Shown here piece by piece: positions 19,101-27,235 of a stretch of DNA of 50,581 nt (position 1 is its first letter; each line of letters begins with the position of its first letter). The notes under the pieces are model-generated. The model made no database searches and had not been told where the DNA came from. It saw nothing but the letters and a program-made list of their open reading frames with translations. Source of the DNA: Phormidium tenue FACHB-886 (lineage in GTDB: Bacteria; Cyanobacteriota; Cyanobacteriia; Elainellales; Elainellaceae); the NCBI RefSeq assembly GCF_014764505.1, contig NZ_JACXWX010000033.1:1-50581 (forward strand). Direction: 5' to 3'. A program made the position numbers and the translations under genes.

Positions 19101-19989
19101 AATCCACACTACGCTGGAAGCAAACGTAGGACTGGTATCAGGTGACTCAAGTCGATTACAGCAAGTGGTTTGGAATCTCCTCTCCAACGCGATTAAGTTC
19201 ACTCCTTCAGGTGGGCAGGTGGCTGTCCGTTTAGAATGCCTTGGCTCTGCTGCCAAAATCACTGTGAGCGATACAGGTAAGGGGATTCACCCGGATTTCC
19301 TGCCCTATGTGTTTGACTACTTCCGGCAAGAGGATGGCGCAACCACTCGTAAATTTGGTGGACTGGGATTAGGATTAGCGATCGTGCGTCACTTGGTGGA
19401 GCTGCATGGCGGCACAGTTGAGGTAGAAAGTCTCGGTGAAGGACAGGGAGCAACCTTCAGCGTGAATCTGCCGCTACTGTCGTCATCCCAGGACGATCAT
19501 GATAACCAACCCTCTAAGACAGCTCCAGCTTTGACTGGCATTCAGGTTTTAGTGGTCGATGATGATGCTGATACACGGGAGCTTGTGGCGTTTCTGCTGG
19601 AACAAGCGGGTGCAGAGGTAGTCACCGCTACCTCTGCAGGCGATGCACTGGTAGCGTTAACCTGCTCCCAGCCAGATGTGTTGCTGAGTGATATTGGCAT
19701 GCCAGAAGTGGATGGCTATATGTTGCTGCGTCAAGTGAGAGCGTTGCCACTAGAGCAAGGAGGAGGGATTCCGGCGATCGCACTCACTGCCTACGCGGGA
19801 GAAATTAATTATCAGCAGGCAATGGCGGCAGGCTTTCAACGGCATATCGCTAAACCGATTGAACCCGAAGTGCTAATCCAGGCAATTAGTACTTTGTACA
19901 ACTCTGCAGGCGAAGCCACGCTAAAAGAGACAGGAAACCCCAAATCCAGGAGCGCAACCTTACTTAAACATTCACTGCCACAGCAGTAG
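16162..19989 (+). CDS. Hybrid sensor histidine kinase with two kinase cores and two receivers
   Basis: A 1275-residue protein without transmembrane segments. Domains in order: PAS-like sensor (about 40-160), GAF (165-330), HisKA with H352 (VSHEFRTPLT), HATPase (455-570; GTGIPAHELPHLFERFHR, then GSGIGLSLVQELV), REC with D662 (LVLTDVMMPGLDG), PAS plus PAC (745-865; MVWTADAQGWVDYYSPCWFDYTG), second HisKA with H892 (LSHELRSPLNP), second HATPase (GKGIHPDFLPYVFDYFRQ, then GGLGLGLAIVRHLVELHGG), and terminal REC with D1177 (LLSDIGMPEVDG). Every catalytic element looks intact, so it is an internal phosphorelay of two complete kinase modules. It lies between the binding protein and LysR genes, but function in the same pathway is only suggested. 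GGAGG precedes the ATG. Confidence 0.93.
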   Translation: MNGQRTSPFPKFGEMGTRMQALDWAQTPVGAVESWSQSLKSTVRTLLGSRYPMILLWEQELIQIYNDAYINLIGTKHPYALGRSIRETQAESWDVIGPMITEVMTTGIPNWVEDQMLAVNRSGYNEEAHFSLSYSAVEDDAGVIRGMLCVCSEVTQQVLGERRLRLQRDLSARAGETRSVDATCQDILAAIAEYPLDVPFALIYLRDPDDEILHLQGSVRVGNQEIAPTSVSLAESTDRWSLAKVMAGQTEIVGGLDRDLAILGGPWSESVHQAIVLPIPSSNVATPLGTLICGINPNRALDEGYQSFYELLAGQVSVSIRNAQAHEEERRRAEMLAEVDRAKTVFFSNVSHEFRTPLTLMLNPLEDVLQNGNLSAMEREQITVAHRNSQRLLKLVNTLLDFSRIEADRIQAVYEPTDLASLTADLASVFRSAIEKAGLQLVVDCQPLPEPVYVDRQMWEKVMLNLLSNAFKFTFEGQISVSLRSVDAVVELVVKDTGTGIPAHELPHLFERFHRVAGAQGRSYEGSGIGLSLVQELVKLHGGTVAASSVVEEGSTFVVRLPRGCAHLPAEQIQPARTQASSASSTAPYVEEALGWVLERREDSVALPQRSSARILLADDNADMRHYLQRLLSEYYDVEAVADGQAALEAACTQIPDLVLTDVMMPGLDGFGLLRKLRANPQTREIPILLLSARAGEEAAVEGLEAGADDYLVKPFSARELLARVATNLELGRSRQAASQQRFRFLAESIPQMVWTADAQGWVDYYSPCWFDYTGLTLAQTQGLGWQNIIHPDDRTRSIETWNQAAENGTSYDVEHRLRRADGSYHWHLTRALPMFDEQGQVIRWFGTCTDITDRKQAEAEREQLLHQAQTAREAAERANRIKDEFLAVLSHELRSPLNPILGWSTLLLNQKLDQTKTTQALSTIARNARLQSELIEDLLDVSRILQGKLSLNVSSVNLTSVVQAALETVRLSAEARSIQIHTTLEANVGLVSGDSSRLQQVVWNLLSNAIKFTPSGGQVAVRLECLGSAAKITVSDTGKGIHPDFLPYVFDYFRQEDGATTRKFGGLGLGLAIVRHLVELHGGTVEVESLGEGQGATFSVNLPLLSSSQDDHDNQPSKTAPALTGIQVLVVDDDADTRELVAFLLEQAGAEVVTATSAGDALVALTCSQPDVLLSDIGMPEVDGYMLLRQVRALPLEQGGGIPAIALTAYAGEINYQQAMAAGFQRHIAKPIEPEVLIQAISTLYNSAGEATLKETGNPKSRSATLLKHSLPQQ

Positions 19990-20230
19990 GAAAATCAAGC
20001 ATGACAGCACTCCGGTTTCTTCTGCTCGAAAATGAGTTTGATAGATGCAACGATGCCAGCGCTGCTATAAGGGGTTTGCCATTGGCGGATTCGAGCATTA
20101 GATTGTAGAGAGCATACTCACTGTCTAGCGGTAAATGTTCTTTAATCACGTGTTCTTCAATCACAACCGTACGTGCGCCTGCTTCTTGCACCACTGCTGG
20201 CTGATCGGCTTGCTGAATATGAGCAATCAC
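19964..20230 (-). pseudogene. Possible remnant of a TrkA-N-domain cation transporter gene
   Basis: An open stretch of 88 codons. Its opening (VIAHIQQADQPAVVQEAG, then RTVVIEEHVI) resembles the end of a TrkA-N NAD-binding domain such as KefB-type antiporters carry. It has no upstream part because the LysR gene stops 12 bp away, and its 3' end overlaps the hybrid kinase stop. Resemblance is by eye and weak. Confidence 0.2.
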
Positions 20231-20242
20231 TTTAAGTAGCTG

Positions 20243-21202
20243 TCAGCCTACTACAACAGCAGAGAGCAATAGTTGATTCGCCCGAATCCGTACCGCTTCT
20301 ACCATCTTTTCTGCAGCTACGCTTAAGCAATGTCGCTGGTTGGTAATCAAAACGGCCGAACGGGAGAAGGAACACTCTGGTATTTCTATTGATATTAACC
20401 TCCCATTTTCCAAGTCTTCTTGAACTAAGGAATAAGGAGCAAACGTTGCCCCAAAATTAGATAGTACTAGCTGACGAACGGACTGAAACCCTTTGACTTC
20501 AGCCACTATTTTGAAGCGATGGCTATAGGTTTGGTAGATCTTTTCAACGATCGTTCCTATTCCACAGGGACTGCTGCCAAAAGTTGATTTCTGCCGATGC
20601 AATACGAGAGGCAATGTTTCAATTTCATTGAGGCAGAGCTGTTTTTGAGCTGCTAGAGGATGAGTCGCACCGATCACAAGAATAACTGGCTCTTGATAGA
20701 GAATCTCACAAGTAACATTTTCTTGAGGAAAAGGCATTGATAAGATCGCCACGTCTATCAATCCTTGCTCAACCTGGCTAATCAAACCATCTGTATAATC
20801 TTCTAAAACCTTTACCTGTACCTGTGGGTACTGACGGTGGTACTGACTTAACACATTCGATAGGAATCGTTGTGATGAGGAAGGTGTTAACCCTAGTGTT
20901 ACGATACCTGAAATGTCTTGGGACATTTTAGCAACTGCATTGGCGCCTTCTTGAAGCCCTTGTAAGCAGCCTCGACAATACTGAATGAATACCTTACCCT
21001 CCTCGGTCAAATAAACACCATTTGACTTGCGGTGCAATAGCTGAACGCCTAGAATTCGCTCAACTCTCTGAATATGCTGGCTTACAGTAGGCTGGGATAG
21101 ATTTAGAACATTTGCTGCATCGGTAAAGCTGTTCCGTTCTGCAACTTCAATAAATGAGATCAAGGCAGAAAAATCTAACTGCCCCAGCATTTGTCTATTC
21201 AT
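20243..21202 (-). CDS. LysR-family transcriptional regulator
   Basis: A 319-residue LTTR. The winged HTH is at 9-70 (FIEVAERNSFTDAANVLNLS, then QPTVSQHIQRVERILGVQLLHR), followed by the linker helix and a periplasmic-binding-like effector domain (SGIVTLGLTPSSSQRFLSNV, then VKVLEDYTDGLISQVEQGLIDVAIL). It is transcribed away from the ABC-hydrolase operon with 726 bp between, the usual divergent arrangement for an LTTR and its target. The effector-domain style suits small aromatic or nitrogen compounds, but the ligand is not readable. The ATG at 21202 is the natural start. Confidence 0.92.
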   Translation of the reverse strand: MNRQMLGQLDFSALISFIEVAERNSFTDAANVLNLSQPTVSQHIQRVERILGVQLLHRKSNGVYLTEEGKVFIQYCRGCLQGLQEGANAVAKMSQDISGIVTLGLTPSSSQRFLSNVLSQYHRQYPQVQVKVLEDYTDGLISQVEQGLIDVAILSMPFPQENVTCEILYQEPVILVIGATHPLAAQKQLCLNEIETLPLVLHRQKSTFGSSPCGIGTIVEKIYQTYSHRFKIVAEVKGFQSVRQLVLSNFGATFAPYSLVQEDLENGRLISIEIPECSFSRSAVLITNQRHCLSVAAEKMVEAVRIRANQLLLSAVVVG

Positions 21203-21928
21203 TTCATTCTTCTGCTATTCCTGCAGGCGAATTGGCACAACCCAGTTGAGCTGAGCCAGAACAGTACAGGCTCATCTTCAACAGTAGAAAAATTGGAAAA
21301 AAGCAACAGATGGAAAAATTTAGCAGTGGAAAACCTAGTTCGGGAAGAATCTTAATTTTCTGCCTCGCTACGAATCACTAGTAAATATCAATTAGGCTCA
21401 CAATAACAGACCTCCAGCGAAGAACATTTTATAGGTATGGCGCACCCCGCGATTTTTTCTATAAAAATGGTTGATACATTGTTAAGAACGATTAATATGA
21501 CAGTTGCTATATCAGACCTGAAATAATTGAAACATCAAGATTTCAGCATAATTTAGATCTGCGCAACCCTCTTATTCTGTATCGTTAATCACATTCTTTC
21601 TATTGGCTTAACAAATGGCAGGAATTCCGTATCTAAATCCAAAATGTGATTGAAAGTACGTTTTTGTTTCCATAGATTCTTTAGCTTAATCAAAGTTTGG
21701 CAATAGGTGTTTGCTCTTAAATCTTGACAAGCAGCTGCTTACCGTGCTGGTAATTTATGCATGGCGATCTATGTATTAGCAAGCTATCTATCTATGTGAT
21801 TGATGATAAAAAAATGCGATCTTGCTTTGCTCGTTTTGATGAATCTAACTCCTTAATTAATATTTTAAATCTTCAACTTTCTAATTTTAAATTGATAGTA
21901 GATTTTTCATTGGAAGGAACTGTAAATA
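21203..21928. promoter_or_regulatory. LysR/ABC operon divergent control region
   Basis: 726 bp, AT-rich, without a supported gene. An inverted repeat CATTTTATAG (21425-21434) and CTATAAAAATG (21459-21469) flanks a GC-rich core. LysR sites are often loose T-N11-A dyads, so this is a candidate but unproven. No NtcA GTA-N8-TAC site was found. Confidence 0.35.
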
Positions 21929-22768
21929 ATGAATTGCTACTCAATCAAAATTGAGTTACAAAATATTAATCATATTTTTCAGACACGAGAGACTCAAACT
22001 TTAATAGCGTTGGAAGATATTAGTCTGCAAGTTTCTGCTGGTCGTTTTGTTAGTTTGATTGGTTCTTCTGGAAGTGGAAAAACAACCTTATTCAATATTA
22101 TTGTGGGCTTACAATACCCAACAGCGGGACAGGTTTTAATCGACGGGCAAGATGTGACAGGTAAAATCGGACCAGTGGGCTATATGCTCCAGAAAGATCT
22201 GCTTCTGCCGTGGCGTACTGTTTTAGATAACGTTGTGTTGGGGCTAGAACTGCAAGGTGTCCCAATCCGAAAAGCAAGACAAATCGCGCTGCCCTACCTT
22301 CATCAGTACGGGCTAGGTAGTTTTGAGAAGCATTACCCTTCGGCATTATCGAGAGACATGCGCCAAAAGGTAGCCTTGCTACGGACATTGCTCTGCAGCA
22401 CTGATTTAATCCTGTTAGACGAGCCATTTGCTGCACTAGACGCTCAAATGCGAGTGCAAATGCAAGAGTGGCTCCTTCAAATTTGGCATGACTTTGGTAA
22501 AACCTTTTTTTTCATTACTCATGATGTGGATGAAGCACTTTATCTTGCCGATGAGGTCTTCATTTTGAGCAATCGACCTGGAACCATCAAAGCTCGACTT
22601 GAAGTACCGATCGATCGTCCTCGTTCTCGCCAGGTCTTGTTCGATCCGGTTTTTACCCAGCTCCAGGAAACCTGCGTTGCCCTTTTGCTGGATGAGAGCT
22701 CTCCAACAGAAGAAATTCCTATGCTTCGTCAAGCTGGCGTAGGGCAAGGAAAGTTTGATTATGACTAA
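21929..22768 (+). CDS. ABC transporter ATPase (nitrate/sulfonate/taurine type)
   Basis: A 279-residue ATPase of the SsuB/TauB/ThiZ group. Walker A is GSSGSGKTTL (about residues 50-59), the Q-loop is YMLQKDLLLPWRTVLDNV, Walker B is LILLDEPFAALD, and the H-loop is FFITHDVDEALYLADE. The signature is unusual: ALSRDMRQKVALLRTL where LSGGMRQR is normal, so the two glycines are Arg-Asp. Other positions are intact and activity is plausible. The ATG is preceded by GGAAGG. It overlaps the permease start by 8 bp, so the two are translationally coupled. Confidence 0.93.
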   Translation: MNCYSIKIELQNINHIFQTRETQTLIALEDISLQVSAGRFVSLIGSSGSGKTTLFNIIVGLQYPTAGQVLIDGQDVTGKIGPVGYMLQKDLLLPWRTVLDNVVLGLELQGVPIRKARQIALPYLHQYGLGSFEKHYPSALSRDMRQKVALLRTLLCSTDLILLDEPFAALDAQMRVQMQEWLLQIWHDFGKTFFFITHDVDEALYLADEVFILSNRPGTIKARLEVPIDRPRSRQVLFDPVFTQLQETCVALLLDESSPTEEIPMLRQAGVGQGKFDYD

Positions 22769-23609
22769 ACGTTCAGCAACAGTTTCATCAACTGTAGGTG
22801 TACAACAAGTTTTACAGCGAGCAAGATTGTTGCCACGTGAACCGGTTTGGGCTCAATCAAGGGTGCTACTGTGGCAGGCGGGCATTGTGGTGGCAGGGTT
22901 ATCTGTTTGGGAATTGACAGCGCGTGTTCGTTGGATTGATCCTTCTTTTTGGTCTTCGCCGTCTGCCATTATTAGGACAGGATTTCTATTTTTCAGTCAG
23001 GATAGTGCCATCGAAGATATTGAGTTTACGTTTCGCTCAACCATTATCGGATTTGTAATAGGTACAGTATTAGGTGCAATCATCGGGCTTAGCTTTTGGT
23101 GGTCACGTAATTATGCTGCTGTTGCTCAACCTTTTATTATTGCGTTTCATGCAATGCCCAAACTAGCATTAGCGCCCTTAATCGTTTTTGTATTTGGAAT
23201 TGGGGGAGCTTCTAAAATTGCAATGGCTGTTGCATTGACGATCGTAATCTCAACTTTGACAACCTACAGTAGTACTCAGGCGGTAGACTCTGATTTGCAA
23301 AGATTAGTGTATTCTCTTGGTGCAACACGATGGCAAGTTTTTATAAAAGTTATAGTTCCGTCTGTTCTGCCTTGGATCATTTCATTGTTGCGCGTTAATA
23401 TTGGGCTTTCTCTCTCAGGAGCGATCGTCGGTGAATTTTTTGGCGCTCAACAAGGATTGGGACGGTTAATTTTTTATGCAGGTCAGACCTACAATATTGC
23501 ACTAATTTGGGTCGGTCTGTCAGTTCTTGCAGCACTTTCTCTTGTAATGAATACTCTTGTGGGATATTTAGAGCGCTTGCTGCTAAAAGGGGTGATGCAT
23601 AAAATGTAA
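22761..23609 (+). CDS. ABC transporter permease (BPD_transp_1)
   Basis: About 282 residues with six predicted membrane helices and the EAA loop (VDSDLQRLVYSLGATRWQVFIKVIVPSVLPW) that docks the ATPase. It resembles SsuC/TauC/ThiX permeases for sulfonates, nitrate or thiamin precursors. ATG at 22761 overlaps the ATPase stop (ATGACTAA); a TTG six bases upstream is less likely. The next gene, a cysteine hydrolase, follows after 107 bp on the same strand, suggesting that the imported molecule is its substrate. Confidence 0.93.
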   Translation: MTKRSATVSSTVGVQQVLQRARLLPREPVWAQSRVLLWQAGIVVAGLSVWELTARVRWIDPSFWSSPSAIIRTGFLFFSQDSAIEDIEFTFRSTIIGFVIGTVLGAIIGLSFWWSRNYAAVAQPFIIAFHAMPKLALAPLIVFVFGIGGASKIAMAVALTIVISTLTTYSSTQAVDSDLQRLVYSLGATRWQVFIKVIVPSVLPWIISLLRVNIGLSLSGAIVGEFFGAQQGLGRLIFYAGQTYNIALIWVGLSVLAALSLVMNTLVGYLERLLLKGVMHKM

Positions 23610-23716
23610 ACCATTGAGTAGTAAGGCGATACCTGCTAATGCTCGGACGGAAAGCGGCCGGCTATAGGTTCCCACTCATTTTGCAACCCCTTACCCATTA
23701 AACGAGGAAATTGAGA

Positions 23717-24418
23717 ATGTATCCTTGGAGCGATGTGATTTCGGATGCCGACATTTTAAGCTTTCGTTCTGGTTTAGACGGCATGGAGCGATCTTTAGAG
23801 GCAGGGATCAAACCTGCGTTGATCGTTGTAGATATGACACGAGCTTTTGTGGACAGCAGCTATCCAACGGGATGGAGCGAAACAGGTTATCCAGCTGTTA
23901 CAGTCAATCGTAAACTTTTGAACATTGCCCGTCAGGTTGGCATTCCCATTTACTTCACTAAAGGCTATCCCTACTCAGACTATAAGCCTACCCTAGTGCA
24001 AAAGGGACGCTGGAAGACAGGTAAGCGTCCTCAGGTAGATCCAACCTTACCTCCCGGAGACGTCATTGTAGAAGATTTGACACCGCTTCCAGAAGAAATT
24101 GTGATCGATAAGCAGTCAAAACCCAGCGGTTTTTTTGGTACACCGCTGATATCTTATCTGGTCTACGAAAGAGTGGACACCGTCATTATTACTGGTATGA
24201 CAACAAGCGGTTGCGTCAGAGCAACGGTGCTTGACGCTTTTCAGTATAATTTGAATGTGATTATCCCACATGAATGTTGTGCCGATCGCAGCCAAATTTC
24301 TCATAAAGTTAGTTTGTTTGATATGCATATGAAGTATGCTGATGTTGTTTCCGTTGGTCAAACAATTGACTATCTCTTACAGGTAACTGGCAAAATGCAG
24401 CTATCAACACCTGTCTGA
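23717..24418 (+). CDS. Isochorismatase-like cysteine hydrolase
   Basis: About 233 residues of the isochorismatase/N-carbamoylsarcosine amidohydrolase fold. The catalytic triad is readable: Asp39 (IVVDMTRAF), Lys132 (VIDKQSKPSGFFGTPL) and Cys166 (TTSGCVRATVLDAF), with the cis-peptide region before the Cys. Members split C-N bonds in N-carbamoylsarcosine, ureidoacrylate, nicotinamide or maleamate, and the length and N-terminal extension fit the N-carbamoylsarcosine amidase group best. ATG at 23717 is chosen because GAGG at 23704 is well spaced; an in-frame TTG at 23711 is too close. No signal peptide, so cytoplasmic, acting after the ABC importer. Confidence 0.9.
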   Translation: MYPWSDVISDADILSFRSGLDGMERSLEAGIKPALIVVDMTRAFVDSSYPTGWSETGYPAVTVNRKLLNIARQVGIPIYFTKGYPYSDYKPTLVQKGRWKTGKRPQVDPTLPPGDVIVEDLTPLPEEIVIDKQSKPSGFFGTPLISYLVYERVDTVIITGMTTSGCVRATVLDAFQYNLNVIIPHECCADRSQISHKVSLFDMHMKYADVVSVGQTIDYLLQVTGKMQLSTPV

Positions 24419-25125
24419 GGGATTGACAATCAGTTTTGCGGAAAGATCTGAAGATTACACGGATATATTTTCGCTATTTTGTGTTGCCTGCTTTGATGCA
24501 TTGGCTATGTCTTGCTGTCTCTCAGTAGCTCTTGCAATTTTCACTTAATCATGATGCTAGAAACTAAATTCGTTTAGATACTTTAATATTTTAATAATTC
24601 TATGATTTCGACTGAAATAGATCTATTTTTCTATGACTTCTTGGTATGCTAGTATTCGCTTTTTATTTAAGTTTCGCTATTAGAAAGTAGAATGTTGTTT
24701 ATTATTAGCTTGAATAAAATATGTTGCTTCGTACACCTTATTTCTATACTCGGACGGCTAGAATTTCACTATCTCATTCGGCAGAAACAAAAATTCGATC
24801 GTGAAACATGTAATCGATAATGTATGAGGCATAGTTAGGGATATTTATTATTTTCTCTTCTGCGCATCGCTACAGCCCCTGTAAATCCAATTTCTATTTC
24901 AAGAAAGTAGTTAGGTGAAAATAGACGTTTGGTAGGTTTGTTGTAAGTCATTAGTCATTTCTAGATAACCTGTGACGAATGCCCTGTGACTGATAAACTT
25001 TTCCATTTAATGTTTAATTGTGCTCATCTACTTGGACTAACAGAGTTTCTAAATTCTTTTCAATCACCCAGATGCAGTGGTAACTCTGCAGGGTGTTTGT
25101 ATTCATCTACCAGGAGACCAATTCA
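24419..25125. other. Intergenic region before first amidase
   Basis: 707 bp, strongly AT-rich, no supported gene, terminator or NtcA-type box. It is long enough to hold an independent promoter for the amidase. Confidence 0.4.
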
Positions 25126-26961
25126 ATGACCTCTAAACTCTCGCTGCTAGACCTATCAATCTCAGAAGCACGGGCTGCAATGGAGAAGGGCGAACTGTCG
25201 GCCGTGCAGCTGGCTCAGTATTACCTTGATCGCATCTCAGTTTATGATGACGAATTGACTGGAACTTATCTCAATTCAGTTGTTACGATCAGTCCTGATG
25301 TGCTGGAGCAAGCGGAGAGATTAGATAAATTGCGGGCTGAAGGCACGATTCTAGGTCCTCTCCATGGCATTCCGATCGTCGTTAAAGACTCCTACAACGT
25401 AGCAGGTTTGGCAACAACAGGAGCTGTTCGAGGATTCGAGGATTTTATTTCTGATGATGATGCTTTTGTAGTTGAAAAACTGCGAGAGGCAGGGGCAATC
25501 ATCCTGGGCAAAACCAACATGGACAGCTTTGCCAGCGGGGTTCGAGGGGTCAGTAACTTGTTTGGCGGTACCCGCAATCCCTACAATTTGGGGAAGGAAA
25601 CTGGAGGCTCAAGTTCTGGAACTGGATCTGCGATCGCTGCTAACTTTGCGATGGCTGGAACAGGCGGCGAAACGGGCGGTTCGATCGTCATCCCTAGTGC
25701 TGCTAACTCCTTGGTCGGAATTAAGCCCAGTCGGGGGCTGATCTCGGTAGATGGCACGATTCCACTGGGTCCATTCCGCGACGTAATTGGACCCATGACG
25801 CGCAGTGTAACCGATACGGCAATTATGATGGATGCCATGGTTAAGGAAGACCCTGAAGACCTGTGGTTCTCCTACAAACCCGAAGGTGCCAACAATCGCC
25901 CAGAGTCGTACGCATCACCAGGGGTGCTAAACGATAAATCACTGGAGGGGAAAGTGCTGGCTGTTCCCAAAATCTATGTTGGCAAAGACCAAAAGCTAGG
26001 AGAGGGGTTTAAGCTCGATCCCGAAGTCGAGAAGCTGTTTGAAGTCGCCAAACATACTTTAGAGGAACAAGGCGCAACCGTCATTGAGGTAGATACAGCT
26101 CCCTACCTTTCCAAGTGGTTGAACCGTGCAGAGGAATGGGAATATGGCTGGCCCGATGACGCTTTTCCTGATTGGAACCGAGAAAATGCTGCTTTCTATC
26201 TCGAAGAATTTATAAAAGGTCTCAACAACCCGGATATTGACTCGCTGGTGGATGTGAAAACTGCCATCACGGGTGAATTTTCTGATACAGCGCTGGTTCA
26301 AACTCTGAAAGCACTCGAGGAGGGTAAACCTCGATCGTTTGAAGATGAAGCTCTACAAATCGCCCTGAACGCGGTAAAAGAATGGCGTGTCAAAGACTTT
26401 GAACCTTTTGTGAAAGAACATGACATTGACGCGTTCGTATTTCCTACCCTGCGGGCTGCAATTCCTGATGAATCTGGGCCTACAGGACCTATTCCCTTCG
26501 ATCGAAATGCAGATGCAGAATCGAACGTGATGGGTTTACCTGTGGTTACGGTACCAATGGGATACACTAGCGGCAATGCTCCTGCTTCCTTAAGCATCAT
26601 GGGAGACTACTATGGCGAAGCTGAGATTCTAGGATACGCCTATGATTTTGAACAGGCTACAAAGTACCGCGAAACACCTAATACAGTGCCTGAACTTGAA
26701 TTCACAGATGAATTGCTGTACGGAGGTAATACAAGCAGGGATACAGGTAAGATATTTATCCTAAAAACTGGTTCTGGTAGGGATTTGATTACAGATTACC
26801 AAGCTGAACGCGACCAGCTTGGTCTAATTGAGGGAATTCAGTTTGATGATTTGACAATTACTTCTATTGGACAGAACACTCGGATTCAACTAGATAATGA
26901 TGTATTGGCAGTGCTCAGAGGTGTCGATGCTAGCCTGATCACAGCTACTGAGTTTGTGTAG
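25126..26961 (+). CDS. Secreted amidase (amidase signature family) with RTX-type C-terminal tail
   Basis: About 611 residues. The amidase-signature fold carries the Ser-cisSer-Lys triad: Lys87 (IVVKDSYN), the cis-Ser in GGSSSGTGSA (162-164), and nucleophile Ser186 (GETGGSIVIPSA). After about residue 525 the homology ends, and a module like the end of RTX exoproteins follows: TGSGRDLITDYQAERDQLGL, then a beta-rich stretch ending TATEFV. There is no N-terminal signal peptide, which fits type I secretion through the C-terminus. The start is fixed by CAGGAGACC at 25111-25119. Substrates could be amides, peptide amides or N-carbamoyl compounds. Paralogous to the next gene. Confidence 0.9.
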   Translation: MTSKLSLLDLSISEARAAMEKGELSAVQLAQYYLDRISVYDDELTGTYLNSVVTISPDVLEQAERLDKLRAEGTILGPLHGIPIVVKDSYNVAGLATTGAVRGFEDFISDDDAFVVEKLREAGAIILGKTNMDSFASGVRGVSNLFGGTRNPYNLGKETGGSSSGTGSAIAANFAMAGTGGETGGSIVIPSAANSLVGIKPSRGLISVDGTIPLGPFRDVIGPMTRSVTDTAIMMDAMVKEDPEDLWFSYKPEGANNRPESYASPGVLNDKSLEGKVLAVPKIYVGKDQKLGEGFKLDPEVEKLFEVAKHTLEEQGATVIEVDTAPYLSKWLNRAEEWEYGWPDDAFPDWNRENAAFYLEEFIKGLNNPDIDSLVDVKTAITGEFSDTALVQTLKALEEGKPRSFEDEALQIALNAVKEWRVKDFEPFVKEHDIDAFVFPTLRAAIPDESGPTGPIPFDRNADAESNVMGLPVVTVPMGYTSGNAPASLSIMGDYYGEAEILGYAYDFEQATKYRETPNTVPELEFTDELLYGGNTSRDTGKIFILKTGSGRDLITDYQAERDQLGLIEGIQFDDLTITSIGQNTRIQLDNDVLAVLRGVDASLITATEFV

Positions 26962-27235
26962 TTAACGAACCATACTCACAAACTGAAGAAACTGGTACTG
27001 GTGTCAGCAGCAGCTTAATACAGTTTGTTGGATTCGTAGATTTAGAGAGCCATAAGATCTGCTAATGCTTTTCGGTCAGGTGAGTACTTTATGGTGTTTG
27101 TCGCCAGATTCCTCGATTTGAGGTTTGGAATTTGAGGGTAACTGAAAGGTATGGCAGTCTTATGCCTATAGGCAGTGATCGATTCATTCCTCAGCAAGTT
27201 TTTCATGCGTAATCAAAAGATTGACGGAGAGCAGC

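Noticed and set aside
21203-21928. Guanidine-type riboswitch or NtcA site upstream of the ABC operon
   Set aside because: No ykkC consensus and no GTA-N8-TAC were found.
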